Positions 27,600 through 37,660 of a DNA stretch of 64,000 nt are shown in pieces; the first letter of the stretch is position 1, and each line of letters starts with the position of its first letter. Where the stretch lies: NCBI GenBank assembly GCA_031553195.1, contig JAVBLV010000001.1, positions 69,111 to 133,110 of the forward strand. The letters run 5' to 3'. Made by a program: the position numbers and the translations under genes. Under the pieces are notes generated by a model that was given only the letters and a program-made list of their open reading frames with translations, did not search any database and had not been told where the DNA came from. Origin of the DNA: JAVBLV01 sp031553195. Its GTDB lineage: Bacteria > Bacteroidota > Bacteroidia > Bacteroidales > P3.

Positions 27600-29000
27600 T
27601 TAGCTATTTAAATAATTTATTATCTCCCAATTATCCATCATTTCGGGACAGTATTTTTGAATGTTTTGAAGCGTTCTTTCCTTTTCGATTGCAATCGATT
27701 TGCTTAATGTCAAACAACACAAATAGATATCGCCTTTTAAAAAACAATAAATGGCTGTTAAACTTATCAAATCCGGCGAGTCAGGAACTTCTGTTTTCCC
27801 TTTTTCCAATATTTCTAACGCTTCTCCGTACAATTCCTGAATTCCATATAATTGAGCGTATTTAAACCACGCTTCTTCACAAGCGGGATACAAATCCGTC
27901 AATTTCTTAAAATTCAAATGCGCTTCGGCCCACAAATGTTCTTGCGTTTGTATATCTGCAATGGTTAATAAAACTTCTATGCTTTCTGGACTCAGTTCCA
28001 TTGCTTTTTTTAAATATGGGAAAGCAGAACCCAGATCGTCCATTTCATAAAAGCAAATTCCTACCCCTAGCCATGCTTCGGCAATATATGGGTCTAAATC
28101 AATGGCTTTTTTATAGTAAGCAGAAGCTGTTTCCCAATTTTCCAACTTTTCGAAGCATTCTGCAATAGATAGATAGAACCAAGATTTTTCACAATGGAAA
28201 GGTAAGCCTTCTTTTAAAACCTTAATAGCATCATGATATTTTTCCAACAAAATAAAACAATTCGCTTTTGCCGCATAGGCAGGTATATATTCATCATCTA
28301 TAGCCAACACATAATCGAACGCATCTATAGCTTTTTCGAACAGAGAGGTATTTTGATAACATGTTCCTAAACCGTACCATGCTATTTTTGAATAAGGATT
28401 CCTTTTTATGTACCCCGATAAAAACTCCAGACTCTCCTCTTCCCGTTCCCCCATTTCGATATTCATCAACAATTCATAAAATGTATTCTCATTTCCAGGG
28501 TTATACGATAAAGCCTTTTTGCAATATTCAATGGCTTTATCATATTTGCCTAAATTATGATACTCAAAAGCAATATTGGTGTATATCTCGTCTAAATCTT
28601 CTCCTTGTTTGGTTGCCTTATTATATTCTTCAATTGCCTTTTCGTAACGTTGTAATTGACTGTATATGGCTCCCTTGGCAAAGTGAATTTCAATATTTCC
28701 GGGTTCTATGTGTTCAATGCTGTTTAATATTTTCAGCGCTTCTTCCGATTTTTCGGAAATGGCAAGTAATTGAGCTTGCCTAAGCAATACAGGTATAGAT
28801 TGGGGGAATAGATTAACGGCATGCTCAATAGCCTTCTTCATTGAATCTAATTGTTCATTTTCAAAATAATAGTCGATAATACATTCAAATTCGTCAATAT
28901 CGAAATATGAATGTTGTTTTTTCGACAACATTTCTTCAAATCGAAAAATCAAGTCTTTGAAAGCGGCGCTATAACCGTCTTCGTATTTCTTATTACTCAT
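27600..29000 (-). CDS. Tetratricopeptide repeat protein
   Basis: 466 residues made almost wholly of TPR motifs, about ten to twelve helical pairs. Examples are ALKILNSIEHIEPGNIEIHF, KAIEEYNKATKQGEDLDEIY, KAIEYCKKALSYNPGNENTF and TASAYYKKAIDLDPYIAEAW. No signal peptide or membrane segment, so cytosolic. TPR solenoids serve as protein-binding scaffolds. It leads the unit with dedA, aroE and the M50 gene. Binding partner unknown. Confidence 0.88.
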   Translation of the reverse strand: MSNKKYEDGYSAAFKDLIFRFEEMLSKKQHSYFDIDEFECIIDYYFENEQLDSMKKAIEHAVNLFPQSIPVLLRQAQLLAISEKSEEALKILNSIEHIEPGNIEIHFAKGAIYSQLQRYEKAIEEYNKATKQGEDLDEIYTNIAFEYHNLGKYDKAIEYCKKALSYNPGNENTFYELLMNIEMGEREEESLEFLSGYIKRNPYSKIAWYGLGTCYQNTSLFEKAIDAFDYVLAIDDEYIPAYAAKANCFILLEKYHDAIKVLKEGLPFHCEKSWFYLSIAECFEKLENWETASAYYKKAIDLDPYIAEAWLGVGICFYEMDDLGSAFPYLKKAMELSPESIEVLLTIADIQTQEHLWAEAHLNFKKLTDLYPACEEAWFKYAQLYGIQELYGEALEILEKGKTEVPDSPDLISLTAIYCFLKGDIYLCCLTLSKSIAIEKERTLQNIQKYCPEMMDNWEIINYLNS

Positions 29001-29245
29001 TCAACAAGGCATAAATCAAGTTTACAAAGATACGAAACAAAACACAATAAATAAGAGAAAATACAATCTGAGATTCTCTGGTTTTATTCGTGTATATAAC
29101 GGCATTATTTATTAAAATCGCACATTTCCAACTTTGCAAAACGAATGCATCCTATATTTTAATACAAAATGGCTTCATCCTATTTTTACGAAGCATCGTT
29201 ATTTTCAAATTGGTCATTCCCGAATCAATGGTAAATCGACTTTAA

Positions 29246-29406
29246 GTAACTGTTTAAAAATTTTTCCATGAAGTATTTTGGATCTAAAAACGCTCTTTTC
29301 TGTTGGAAATTTTACCAAATAAGCGCTGCTATTCTTGAAAAATCCCGCCTGCAAAATAGTTGTTTTTATCTCTCAAAATCTTTTCCATAAAAATTTAGAC
29401 AACCTC
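29246..29406 (+). mobile_element. MITE copy D
   Basis: 161 bp, forward. Ends gtaactgtttaaa and tttagacaacctc. TAA is duplicated at 29243-29245 and 29407-29409. It lies between the divergent TPR and pckA genes. The rest of 29001-29675 holds only a possible pckA -7 box (TACCTTTG, 29611-29618). Confidence 0.85.
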
Positions 29407-29675
29407 TAAGAATTGAAATAATAAAATTAACAAACAATATGTTTGTAAGCGTCATTCATTAAAAACCCTCGTATAAAAAATTCATATTCTTTCGCTCTTC
29501 TTACTTTATTCGAATACTTTATATGTGTGCAATCATATATGTAATCATCTGATATAAGAAGAATTAAATATTTATCTCATAGACATATACGTTCGATTGG
29601 GTTTTTTTATTACCTTTGCATAAACCACTAAAACAAAATTAATAGAAACCACAAAAACTCCTATTCTATAAAATC

Positions 29676-31289
29676 ATGAAACAGGCATTTGAATTAAAGA
29701 AAAACAATTTTTTAAAGGAATTGAATATCTATCCTGCAATTGTTCACTGGAACTTGCAGCCTGCGGGATTAGTAGAGAAAGCCATTCTTTCGGGAGAAGG
29801 CAAACTGGTTGATACGGGAGCTTTAGCCATTGATACCGGAGAGTTTACCGGTCGTTCCCCTAAAGATCGATTTATTGTTTACGATGCAATAACAAAAGAT
29901 ACCGTTTGGTGGGGAGACGTAAACATTAAATTTTCACAAGAAAACTTTGAGCAGTTGTATGCCTCCATATTGGCATACTTGAATGAAAAAGAAATTTATG
30001 TGCGCGATTCTTTTGCTTGTGCAGATCCTGCTTACAGAACCAACATTCGCGTTGTTAGCGAATATGCATTTCAGAATTTGTTTGCGTCAAACCTTTTTTT
30101 ACGTCCTACCCAGGAGGAGTTAGCAACATTTGAACCCGATTGGGTGGTAATTGCCGCTCCCGGATTCAAAGCAGATCCTAAAGTAGACGGAACCCGTCAG
30201 CATAATTTTTCTATTATTAACTTTACAAAAAAGACAATAATAATAGGGGGCACCGCTTATACAGGAGAAATTAAGAAAGGGATATTCAGCGTGCTTAATT
30301 TCATCTTGCCTCATCAAAAAAACGTGCTTTCCATGCATTGTTCCGCCAATGTGGGCAAAGAGGGCGATACCGCCATATTTTTCGGATTATCGGGAACAGG
30401 GAAGACAACTCTTTCCGCCGATCCGGAAAGGGCTCTTATCGGAGACGACGAACATGGATGGTATGACAATACTATTTTTAATTTCGAAGGGGGCTGTTAT
30501 GCAAAATGCGTCGACTTAACAGCAGAAAAAGAACCCCAAATTTTTAACGCTATTAAATTCGGGTCGCTGTTGGAAAACGTAAGATGCTATCCGGATACGA
30601 ATACAGTTGATTTTTCGAATATAGAGGTAACGGAAAACACCCGAGCTTCATATCCTATATATCATATTTCTAACGCAATACCTTCATCCATTGGAAGAAA
30701 CTGCAAAAATATATTTTTCCTAACCGCCGACGCTTTCGGCGTATTGCCGCCGATTTCGAAATTAACCAAAGGACAAGCCATGTTCCATTTTATTTCGGGC
30801 TACACGGCAAAAGTGGCAGGAACAGAAGCCGGAATTATCGAGCCTCAAACGACCTTTTCCGCTTGTTTTGGGAAAGCTTTTTTACCATTACACCCAACGG
30901 TATATGCTGATTTATTGGGAACAAAGGTAGAGGAAAATAATGTCAATATTTGGCTGGTTAACACCGGATGGACGGGAGGCCCTTATGGCGTTGGTTCCCG
31001 GATGAAATTACCTTATACCCGGGCAATGATAACGGCGGCTATTAACGGAGATTTAAATAATGCGCCTTATGAAACAGACCATGTTTTCGGGTTACATATG
31101 CCCAAGTCTTGTCCGAATGTTCCTTCGGAGATATTGAATCCTCGTAATACATGGGCCAATAAATCAGAGTACGATCAAAAAGCAAAAGAACTTGCACAAA
31201 AGTTTGTACAGAACTTTGATCAGTTTTCGGATATAGCGTCGGATGAAATAAAAAATGCAATGCCCAGGTATTGCATGGAGACGTCGTAA
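29676..31289 (+). CDS. pckA: Phosphoenolpyruvate carboxykinase (ATP)
   Basis: 537-residue cytosolic enzyme that interconverts oxaloacetate and PEP with ATP/ADP. In fermenting Bacteroidales it usually runs toward oxaloacetate, fixing CO2 and making ATP. The kinase loop FFGLSGTGKTTLSADPERALIGDDEHGW carries the P-loop and metal-binding Asp pair. Near the N-terminus TGRSPKDRFIV binds substrate, and the NVGKEGDTA segment precedes the P-loop. A hairpin follows 45 nt after the stop. It fits with the carboxyltransferase at 61.8 kb in C3/C4 metabolism. Confidence 0.97.
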   Translation: MKQAFELKKNNFLKELNIYPAIVHWNLQPAGLVEKAILSGEGKLVDTGALAIDTGEFTGRSPKDRFIVYDAITKDTVWWGDVNIKFSQENFEQLYASILAYLNEKEIYVRDSFACADPAYRTNIRVVSEYAFQNLFASNLFLRPTQEELATFEPDWVVIAAPGFKADPKVDGTRQHNFSIINFTKKTIIIGGTAYTGEIKKGIFSVLNFILPHQKNVLSMHCSANVGKEGDTAIFFGLSGTGKTTLSADPERALIGDDEHGWYDNTIFNFEGGCYAKCVDLTAEKEPQIFNAIKFGSLLENVRCYPDTNTVDFSNIEVTENTRASYPIYHISNAIPSSIGRNCKNIFFLTADAFGVLPPISKLTKGQAMFHFISGYTAKVAGTEAGIIEPQTTFSACFGKAFLPLHPTVYADLLGTKVEENNVNIWLVNTGWTGGPYGVGSRMKLPYTRAMITAAINGDLNNAPYETDHVFGLHMPKSCPNVPSEILNPRNTWANKSEYDQKAKELAQKFVQNFDQFSDIASDEIKNAMPRYCMETS

Positions 31290-31334
31290 TTGTAAATATG
31301 GGAATGGATAATAAGTTGGATTTAATATTTAAAT

Positions 31335-31366
31335 AATCGGGATAAATGAATTCGTTTATCCCGATT
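31335..31366 (+). terminator. Hairpin after pckA
   Basis: Perfect 12-bp stem aatcgggataaa (31335-31346) with tttatcccgatt (31355-31366). Only a weak T-run follows (catcattt), so termination efficiency is uncertain. Confidence 0.55.
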
Positions 31367-31389
31367 CATCATTTAACAAGTTGCTTAAG

Positions 31390-32160
31390 ATGCCAAAAGA
31401 ACAAACATCTCCGTTTTTGCCAAAAATTTCCATAATCACAGTAGTTTACAATGCTGCAAAAGAGTTGAAAAAAACAATAGAGAGCGTTGCCGAACAAACC
31501 TATGAAAATATAGAATGTATTGTGATCGATGGGGCTTCTACAGATGGAACTCTAGACGTGATAAAAGCAAATGCAGATTTGATTACGAAATGGATAAGCG
31601 AACCTGATAAAGGTTTGTATTATGCTATGAATAAAGGAATTTCAATGGCTGAGGGAGAATTTGTTTGGTTTTTGAATGCAGGCGACCTCATTGCAAGTAG
31701 CTATACCACAGAAGAAATATTAATGTCTCATCCTACTTTAGCCGATATCTATTATGGGGAAACAATTATTGCCGACGAAAACAATAATCATTTGGGAAGA
31801 CGAAGGCTAAAAGCCCCTAAAGTATTAACGTCAAAAAGTTTTCATTGGGGAATGCTGGTATGCCATCAGTCGATTCTAATACGGAGAAGCATTGTGGGTA
31901 ATTATGATACTCAATACCGTATATCTGCCGATTTCGATTGGGTTCTAAGCGCGTTAGAAAAGGCGAACACTATTGTCAATACAAATGTTGTTATTTCAGT
32001 ATTTGTTATAGGGGGTATTTCCGGAAAGAATTTTTTCAGAACCAACTGGGAACGTTATAAAATCATGGCAGCTCATTATGGTTTTTTTCAGAGTATTCTT
32101 TATAATTTTCTAATGTCTTTCCGGTTGATTTACACGTACTTAAAATTAGGCAGATTATAA
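31390..32160 (+). CDS. Family 2 glycosyltransferase (WcaA-like)
   Basis: 256 residues from ATG 31390; an in-frame TTG at 31381 is less likely. The GT-A start ISIITVVYNAAKELKKTIESV is followed by CIVIDGASTDGTLDVI and WISEPDKGLYYAMNKGI. The metal motif is replaced by a less usual NAGD (WFLNAGDLI), common in this subgroup. A hydrophobic stretch near the end suggests membrane association. It opens a surface-polysaccharide group with the lipoprotein and the initiating transferase downstream. Confidence 0.87.
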   Translation: MPKEQTSPFLPKISIITVVYNAAKELKKTIESVAEQTYENIECIVIDGASTDGTLDVIKANADLITKWISEPDKGLYYAMNKGISMAEGEFVWFLNAGDLIASSYTTEEILMSHPTLADIYYGETIIADENNNHLGRRRLKAPKVLTSKSFHWGMLVCHQSILIRRSIVGNYDTQYRISADFDWVLSALEKANTIVNTNVVISVFVIGGISGKNFFRTNWERYKIMAAHYGFFQSILYNFLMSFRLIYTYLKLGRL

Positions 32161-32341
32161 AGTTCCTTTTATAGGTATTTCCCCGAATTTAATTATCTTT
32201 TTAATATGTTTCATGTAATTGCTATAACTTAAATTACTATCAATCTATAACTAAAAGGATGCTCCGTATTTGATTATGGAATATTTTCACGAAGAAATTT
32301 TAAATGCAATACTTTTCATACATTAGCGTTACTTTTTAATT

Positions 32342-33235
32342 ATGATAAAAAAAATATTTATTGTCTTTTTGTTTTCTTTGTGCGGAGTAATGTATATAGC
32401 ATGCGATAATTTCGAAGGAGATCAGACCGTTCCGGCCTTCTTGCAAATAGACAGCATCGCCGTCGAGCCGAATTCTAGGATCACGATTCCGCTTCACCAA
32501 CAAAATTCAGGATTTTTGACGCATGGCATCACAAGCGTAAGGATTGCCATTGACGGGAAGAATCTGGGAGTTTTTGATTTGCCGTGCTCCGTGCCCGTTC
32601 TACATGAAGGGAAACATGACCTAACCATTAATGCAGTAATTAAACAAAATGGGATGGCGGCAACCCGTATTTACTATCCATTTTATGATGCATTGAGTCT
32701 AAAAGAGATTGAATTTAAATCCGGCGAGAAAACAACCTTGAATAATCCGTTATATGTGGGATATGCTTCATTTACAAACTTTAAATGGATGGAAAACTTT
32801 GAAAGTCCGTCATACGGATTTGATTCTATAACAACCGTTTGTAAAGATCCTAATATTGTTAAATGGGGATCCGGTTGCGGAATGATTACTTTCAACGCCG
32901 AGTCGGAGAGCGTTCAAACAAAAACCAAGGATACGATTCCTATAACACAAACCAATGGGCAAGCTCTTTATCTGGAGATGGATTTTTCGACTAACACTTA
33001 TTTTTCAGTCGGCATGGAAGGTTATTCTTCTTCGCTGAATCAAAAAATAAATATGTCGGCGGTAACCCTTAAACCCACGGATGGAACCTGGAAAAAAATA
33101 TATATTTTATTAGGTAAAATCTGGCCCCAGATGGGAAATCCATCAGATATTCAATTGGTTTTCAATATTCCTGCAGAATACAACGTGCAAGGGGCAAAGG
33201 TGTACTTCGACAATATTAAAATAGTAAGCTATTAG
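32342..33235 (+). CDS. Hypothetical lipoprotein in polysaccharide group
   Basis: 297 residues with a lipoprotein signal (MIKKIFIVFLFSLCGVMYIAC, Cys near 21) followed by DNFEGDQTVPAFLQIDSIAV. The rest is predicted beta-rich: an Ig-like part (about 30-120) and a jelly-roll-like carbohydrate-binding part (about 150-297). The latter has QALYLEMDFSTNTYF and ends GAKVYFDNIKIVSY, as in galactose-binding-like folds. It starts 5 nt before the sugar transferase, so the two are coupled. It may act in export or anchoring of the glycan; this is inference from position. Confidence 0.7.
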   Translation: MIKKIFIVFLFSLCGVMYIACDNFEGDQTVPAFLQIDSIAVEPNSRITIPLHQQNSGFLTHGITSVRIAIDGKNLGVFDLPCSVPVLHEGKHDLTINAVIKQNGMAATRIYYPFYDALSLKEIEFKSGEKTTLNNPLYVGYASFTNFKWMENFESPSYGFDSITTVCKDPNIVKWGSGCGMITFNAESESVQTKTKDTIPITQTNGQALYLEMDFSTNTYFSVGMEGYSSSLNQKINMSAVTLKPTDGTWKKIYILLGKIWPQMGNPSDIQLVFNIPAEYNVQGAKVYFDNIKIVSY

Positions 33236-33240
33236 TATTC

Positions 33241-34656
33241 ATGAATAAACGCCTGCAAACAATTAAATATATTGTCTGTGATATCATTGCCGCCGTCATT
33301 GCATGGATAGGCTTATTCATATTTAGGAAAATTGCAATCGAAAATTTTTTATTGAGCGAGACTTGTATTTTTCTAAATGATCCGAATTTTTATCTTGGGT
33401 TAGTTGTTGTTCCCTTTTTTTGGATTATTTTGTACACGCTGCAAGGAGCATACCGCAATGTTTATCGGAAGTCCCGTCTTCAGGAACTTGGGCAAACATT
33501 TTTTAGTAGTTTAATCGGCATTATATTCCTCTTTTTTGTACTTCTTCTGGATGATAAAGTCAATAGTGGAAAAGACTATTACTATTCAATTTCCTCGCTT
33601 TTTATATTACAATTTACGTTTACGTATTTTTTCAGGCTTATCTTGACTAGCAAGACGGTAAGACGTATTCATCATGAAAAAATAGGATTCAATACGCTCT
33701 TGGTCGGTAGCAAGGATAAAGCTTTAAGTATATATTACGATATTAAAAATCAAGAATTTTCTTCGGGAATTAAATTTATTGGTTACGTTACGGTAAATGG
33801 CAACATTCATCCTGAGATTGCCGGATTATTACCAAATAAAGGGCATTTCACAGAACTGAAAAAAATTATTGAAAAAGAAAAAGTAGAAGAAGTAGTTATT
33901 GCCGTAGAAAATTATGAGCATGATAAAATATATCAAATACTTACATTGTTAGAAGGGATGAATATCGTTATTAAAATTACGCCAGGCACAAAAGATATTT
34001 TATTAGGATCGGTAAAAATGACGTCTATTTTCGATACTCCTCTTATACTTGTAAATCAGGCATTGCTACAACCTTGGGAGAAAGCGCTTAAACGGGCAAT
34101 GGATATCGTTCTATCCATTATTGCATTGATCATTCTGTCGCCTGTATTTGCTATTATTGCTATAGGCGTAAAACTATCTTCAAAAGGTCCTGTTTTTTAT
34201 CAACAAGAACGTATCGGATATAAAGGGAAACCCTTTCAAATGTATAAGTTTCGTTCCATGTATACAGATGCGGAAAAAGGGACTCCCCTGCTTTCCAGCG
34301 AAACAGATCCTAGAATTACCCATTTCGGACGTTTTTTACGAAAAGTTCGTTTAGATGAAATCCCCCAATTTTATAGCGTTTTAAAAGGAACGATGTCGTT
34401 GGTCGGACCGCGTCCGGAACGGCAGTATTTTATCGACCAAATTGTGCAAAGGGCGCCAGAATATAAAGTTCTTCATTCCATAAAACCGGGAATTACTTCA
34501 TGGGGACAAGTAAAGTACGGATACGCCGAGAATGTTGATGAAATGATAGAACGTCTTAAATACGATCTTCTTTATATAGAAAATATGTCGATAGCCACCG
34601 ATATAAAGATTCTGCTTCACACAGCCATTATTATTCTGCAAGGACGCGGGAAATAG
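33241..34656 (+). CDS. Undecaprenyl-phosphate sugar phosphotransferase (WbaP/ExoY type)
   Basis: 471-residue membrane enzyme that starts a surface polysaccharide by placing a sugar-1-phosphate on undecaprenyl phosphate. Four N-terminal membrane segments (about 10-150) and a nucleotide-fold domain (about 155-260) come first. The catalytic domain follows: LKRAMDIVLSIIALIILSPV anchor, GKPFQMYKFRSMYTDAEKG, RKVRLDEIPQFYSVLKG with the Asp-Glu pair, and LVGPRPERQYF. It shares its transcript with the lipoprotein. No flippase or polymerase gene is adjacent, so the locus is incomplete here. Confidence 0.92.
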   Translation: MNKRLQTIKYIVCDIIAAVIAWIGLFIFRKIAIENFLLSETCIFLNDPNFYLGLVVVPFFWIILYTLQGAYRNVYRKSRLQELGQTFFSSLIGIIFLFFVLLLDDKVNSGKDYYYSISSLFILQFTFTYFFRLILTSKTVRRIHHEKIGFNTLLVGSKDKALSIYYDIKNQEFSSGIKFIGYVTVNGNIHPEIAGLLPNKGHFTELKKIIEKEKVEEVVIAVENYEHDKIYQILTLLEGMNIVIKITPGTKDILLGSVKMTSIFDTPLILVNQALLQPWEKALKRAMDIVLSIIALIILSPVFAIIAIGVKLSSKGPVFYQQERIGYKGKPFQMYKFRSMYTDAEKGTPLLSSETDPRITHFGRFLRKVRLDEIPQFYSVLKGTMSLVGPRPERQYFIDQIVQRAPEYKVLHSIKPGITSWGQVKYGYAENVDEMIERLKYDLLYIENMSIATDIKILLHTAIIILQGRGK

Positions 34657-34723
34657 GAAATTATGTAATCGATTCGACATTTATGTTTTTTAATTTTCCC
34701 ATAATTTTTTCAATTTTATTGTC

Positions 34724-35704
34724 TTGTTAAAATCTCTAACGTATAACATTTTTAATTTCTTGCATCGCTCTTTTATTTTAGCGTTGAAAAGCGCCTTTAA
34801 AACTTCGCTGGTACTTTTCAAGATAATGATTCCTGTAAGTATCATAATAAAAATACTGCAAGAAACCGGCTGGATTGTCTATATCGGAAAATTGTTTGCG
34901 CCTTTGATGCGCTTAACAGGCTTGCCCGGCGAAATGGGTTTAGTGTTCGGGACGGCAATTTTATCAAATATATTCGGGGGACTTATCGCATTTTCTTCTA
35001 TCGCTCGGAATATTCCTCTAACTATTGCCCAAACAACTGTTTTGGCGACGATGATATTGGTTGCCCATAATTTTTTAATGGAAATAACGGTCGCTTATAA
35101 AGCAGGGGCAAGAATACTTCCTATGATTCTTATCCGTTTGGGGACCGCTTTTTTGATAGGAATACTGTTAAACTTTTTTTATTCGTTTACGCACAGCCTG
35201 GAAATGCCAATGCAAATGCCGGCTTTTGTGCCTCGGGCTTCGGAACAATCCTTAATTGACTGGGCTTTGGGAGAACTTCAAAAATATGCAGGAGTTGTTA
35301 TCATAATTTTTGCTTTGATATTCTCATTGGAGATTCTTAAACGTATTGGTTTCATTAATTTACTGACGAGGTTATTAACTCCTATTGTGAATGTTCTGGG
35401 AATTAACGCGAATGTGGTTCCTGTTACTATAATCGGTATGACATTGGGTTTAGCTTACGGAGGGGCCATTATCATCAATGAATCTCGAAACGGACAGATT
35501 TCCAAGAAAGATATTTTCTACTCATTATTCTTGATGGGAATTCTACATAGCATTATAGAAGATACTTTTCTTATGCTTTCTATAGGAGCCCACTATAGTG
35601 GAATTTTAGTTTTCAGAGCGCTTCTGGCATTTTCTTTAACGTTTCTTATTGTCCGCCTGACTCGTAATTGGGATGATAGGAAAATGAAATATCTCATACG
35701 GTAA
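34724..35704 (+). CDS. Nucleoside-recognition (Gate) domain membrane protein
   Basis: 326 residues, seven or eight hydrophobic segments. Two similar halves each carry a Gate domain: KTSLVLFKIMIPVSIIIKIL with LFGTAILSNIFGG-like turns, and ALGELQKYAGVVIIIFALIF with MTLGLAYGGAIIINE. Related proteins include spore maturation A/B and transporters of nucleoside-like or other small molecules. The frame opens with TTG at 34724. No ATG lies upstream before a stop, so TTG is the likely start. It stands 67 nt after the sugar transferase. Substrate unknown. Confidence 0.75.
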   Translation: MLKSLTYNIFNFLHRSFILALKSAFKTSLVLFKIMIPVSIIIKILQETGWIVYIGKLFAPLMRLTGLPGEMGLVFGTAILSNIFGGLIAFSSIARNIPLTIAQTTVLATMILVAHNFLMEITVAYKAGARILPMILIRLGTAFLIGILLNFFYSFTHSLEMPMQMPAFVPRASEQSLIDWALGELQKYAGVVIIIFALIFSLEILKRIGFINLLTRLLTPIVNVLGINANVVPVTIIGMTLGLAYGGAIIINESRNGQISKKDIFYSLFLMGILHSIIEDTFLMLSIGAHYSGILVFRALLAFSLTFLIVRLTRNWDDRKMKYLIR

Positions 35705-35793
35705 TCACTGAAATTAAATTTGTTATCAAAGGAAAGATACAGGATCTCTTTTGAAATAAGGTTTGCATTAACAATAAGAGCTTCATTATTCCC

Positions 35794-35818
35794 AGTATTG
35801 TCAATTCTGGACAATACT
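35794..35818. other. Hairpin in the 454-bp gap before gadB
   Basis: Perfect 9-bp stem agtattgtc / gacaatact around a 7-nt loop, without a T-run. The rest of 35705-36146 is AT-rich and shows no gene. Confidence 0.4.
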
Positions 35819-36146
35819 CCCTTCCATTAAAATTGAGATATAAAAATCTGAAAGTTGCAAAATTGATCTCCTCCCCTGAAAAACAAGTAGCAATGATTAA
35901 TCCTTTTATTTATCAGTACCTCAAAAAAAACCTCCTTTTTCTTAACTGGATGCTAATGATTTCATATATATTCCAATTAGTTGCATTAAAATATTCGAAT
36001 ATTATTTAAGGGATATTTCTAAATACAAAATAGTATTAATTACAAAAACATAATCAGTATTTAGATTGTTGTTTATATATTTAACCGATATTCTATATTT
36101 GATTCAACTTGATAAAATAATTATAATGGTTAAATCTTAATCTAAC

Positions 36147-36154
36147 AAGGAGGT
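36147..36154 (+). promoter_or_regulatory. Strong Shine-Dalgarno site of gadB
   Basis: AAGGAGGT lies four nt before ATG 36159. Most genes in the window have no such site. Confidence 0.65.
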
Positions 36155-36158
36155 AACT

Positions 36159-37541
36159 ATGTCTTTACACATTATTCGCAAAGAAAAATCCGAAAGCGTA
36201 TTCGATGCCTATACCCTTTCGGCGGCAACGCAAATTATTCCCAAGTATAAAATGCCTTATGCTCCCAACGACGCGTCGGAAGTGGTAAATCTTATTCTTG
36301 ACGAACTTTTGCTTGATGGGAATGCTAAACAAAACCTGGCAACTTTCTGCCAAACATATGCTGATGACGGAACTCGTAAAATTATGAATACTTGTATCAA
36401 TAAAAACATGATTGACAAAGATGAATATCCGCAAACAGCTGAAATTGAAAATCGTTGCGTACACATTTTGGCTAATCTTTGGAATTCGCCCGAAAGTAAA
36501 TCTACAATCGGCTGTTCTACCACAGGTTCGAGTGAAGCTTGTATGTTAGGCGGTTTAGCTTTGAAATGGAAATGGCGCGAAAAAAGAAAAAAAGAAGGGA
36601 AATCTTACGACAAACCTAACCTGATTACCGGACCGGTACAAGTTTGTTGGCATAAATTTGCCCGGTATTTTGATGTGGAATTACGCGAAATTCCCATGGA
36701 ACACGGACGTCTGCTAATGAATAAAGAAGAAGTATTAAAACGTGTCGACGAAAATACCATTGGCGTGGCGCCTACTTTAGGCGTAACTTTCAATTTAGAA
36801 TATGAAGATGTGGAAGCCGTCAGCAAGGCTTTGGACAAATATCAGGAAGAAACGGGTTTGGATATTCCTATCCATGTAGATGCAGCCAGCGGCGGATTTA
36901 TTGCTCCTTTTATCCAACCAAATATAGTTTGGGATTTCAGGCTTCCGCGCGTAAAATCCATTAATGCGTCGGGGCATAAGTTTGGGCTTTCACCTCTGGG
37001 CGTAGGCTGGGTGGTTTGGCGCGAAACATCCGATTTGCCCGAAGATTTGATTTTCCGTGTAAACTATTTGGGCGGAGATATGCCGACTTTCGCCTTAAAC
37101 TTCTCGCGGCCCGGCGGACAAATTATTGCCCAATATTATAATTTTCTACGCAATGGCTATGAAGGTTATCGCCGTATACAGCAAGCTTGCTTGGAACATG
37201 GAATCTATATTGCCGAAGAAGTCAGGAAAATAGGCATTTTCGATATTTTGTATGATGGGAAAAACGCTATTCCCGGCGCCGCATGGATGTTGAAAGATAA
37301 TGTTGATCCGAATTTTTCTTTGTTCGACCTTTCGGACAGGATGCGTACCCGCGGTTGGCAGATTGCTTCTTATACTTTGCCGCCTAATTGCAAAGACATG
37401 GTAATTCAGCGGGTATTAATCCGCCACGGATTCAGTCGCGATATGGCGCAACTGATGATTGACGACTTGAAACGCTGTATCGAATATTTTGAAAAAAATC
37501 CGGTAAAGCAAGGTTTGAAGCAAAACGGATTTCATCATTAA
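36159..37541 (+). CDS. gadB: Glutamate decarboxylase
   Basis: 460-residue PLP enzyme that turns glutamate into GABA and consumes a proton. The Schiff-base Lys274 is in NASGHKFGLSPLG, the cofactor site Asp241 in HVDAASGGF, and Thr/Ser contacts in STTGSSEACMLGG. The C-terminus ends in two His residues (NGFHH), like the C-terminal His of the E. coli enzyme that closes the active site at neutral pH, so similar pH control is likely. It precedes gadC by 119 nt, the classic glutamate-dependent acid resistance pair. Confidence 0.97.
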   Translation: MSLHIIRKEKSESVFDAYTLSAATQIIPKYKMPYAPNDASEVVNLILDELLLDGNAKQNLATFCQTYADDGTRKIMNTCINKNMIDKDEYPQTAEIENRCVHILANLWNSPESKSTIGCSTTGSSEACMLGGLALKWKWREKRKKEGKSYDKPNLITGPVQVCWHKFARYFDVELREIPMEHGRLLMNKEEVLKRVDENTIGVAPTLGVTFNLEYEDVEAVSKALDKYQEETGLDIPIHVDAASGGFIAPFIQPNIVWDFRLPRVKSINASGHKFGLSPLGVGWVVWRETSDLPEDLIFRVNYLGGDMPTFALNFSRPGGQIIAQYYNFLRNGYEGYRRIQQACLEHGIYIAEEVRKIGIFDILYDGKNAIPGAAWMLKDNVDPNFSLFDLSDRMRTRGWQIASYTLPPNCKDMVIQRVLIRHGFSRDMAQLMIDDLKRCIEYFEKNPVKQGLKQNGFHH

Positions 37542-37660
37542 TTAAACTTTACCGCAATGATTACAAAGAGTTTATGCAAAGAACGCTAAGATTTTGATGG
37601 TATACTTTTGTAAACTTTGTGCCTTTGTGGTGAATAATCAGCAACTCAATAAAAACTATT

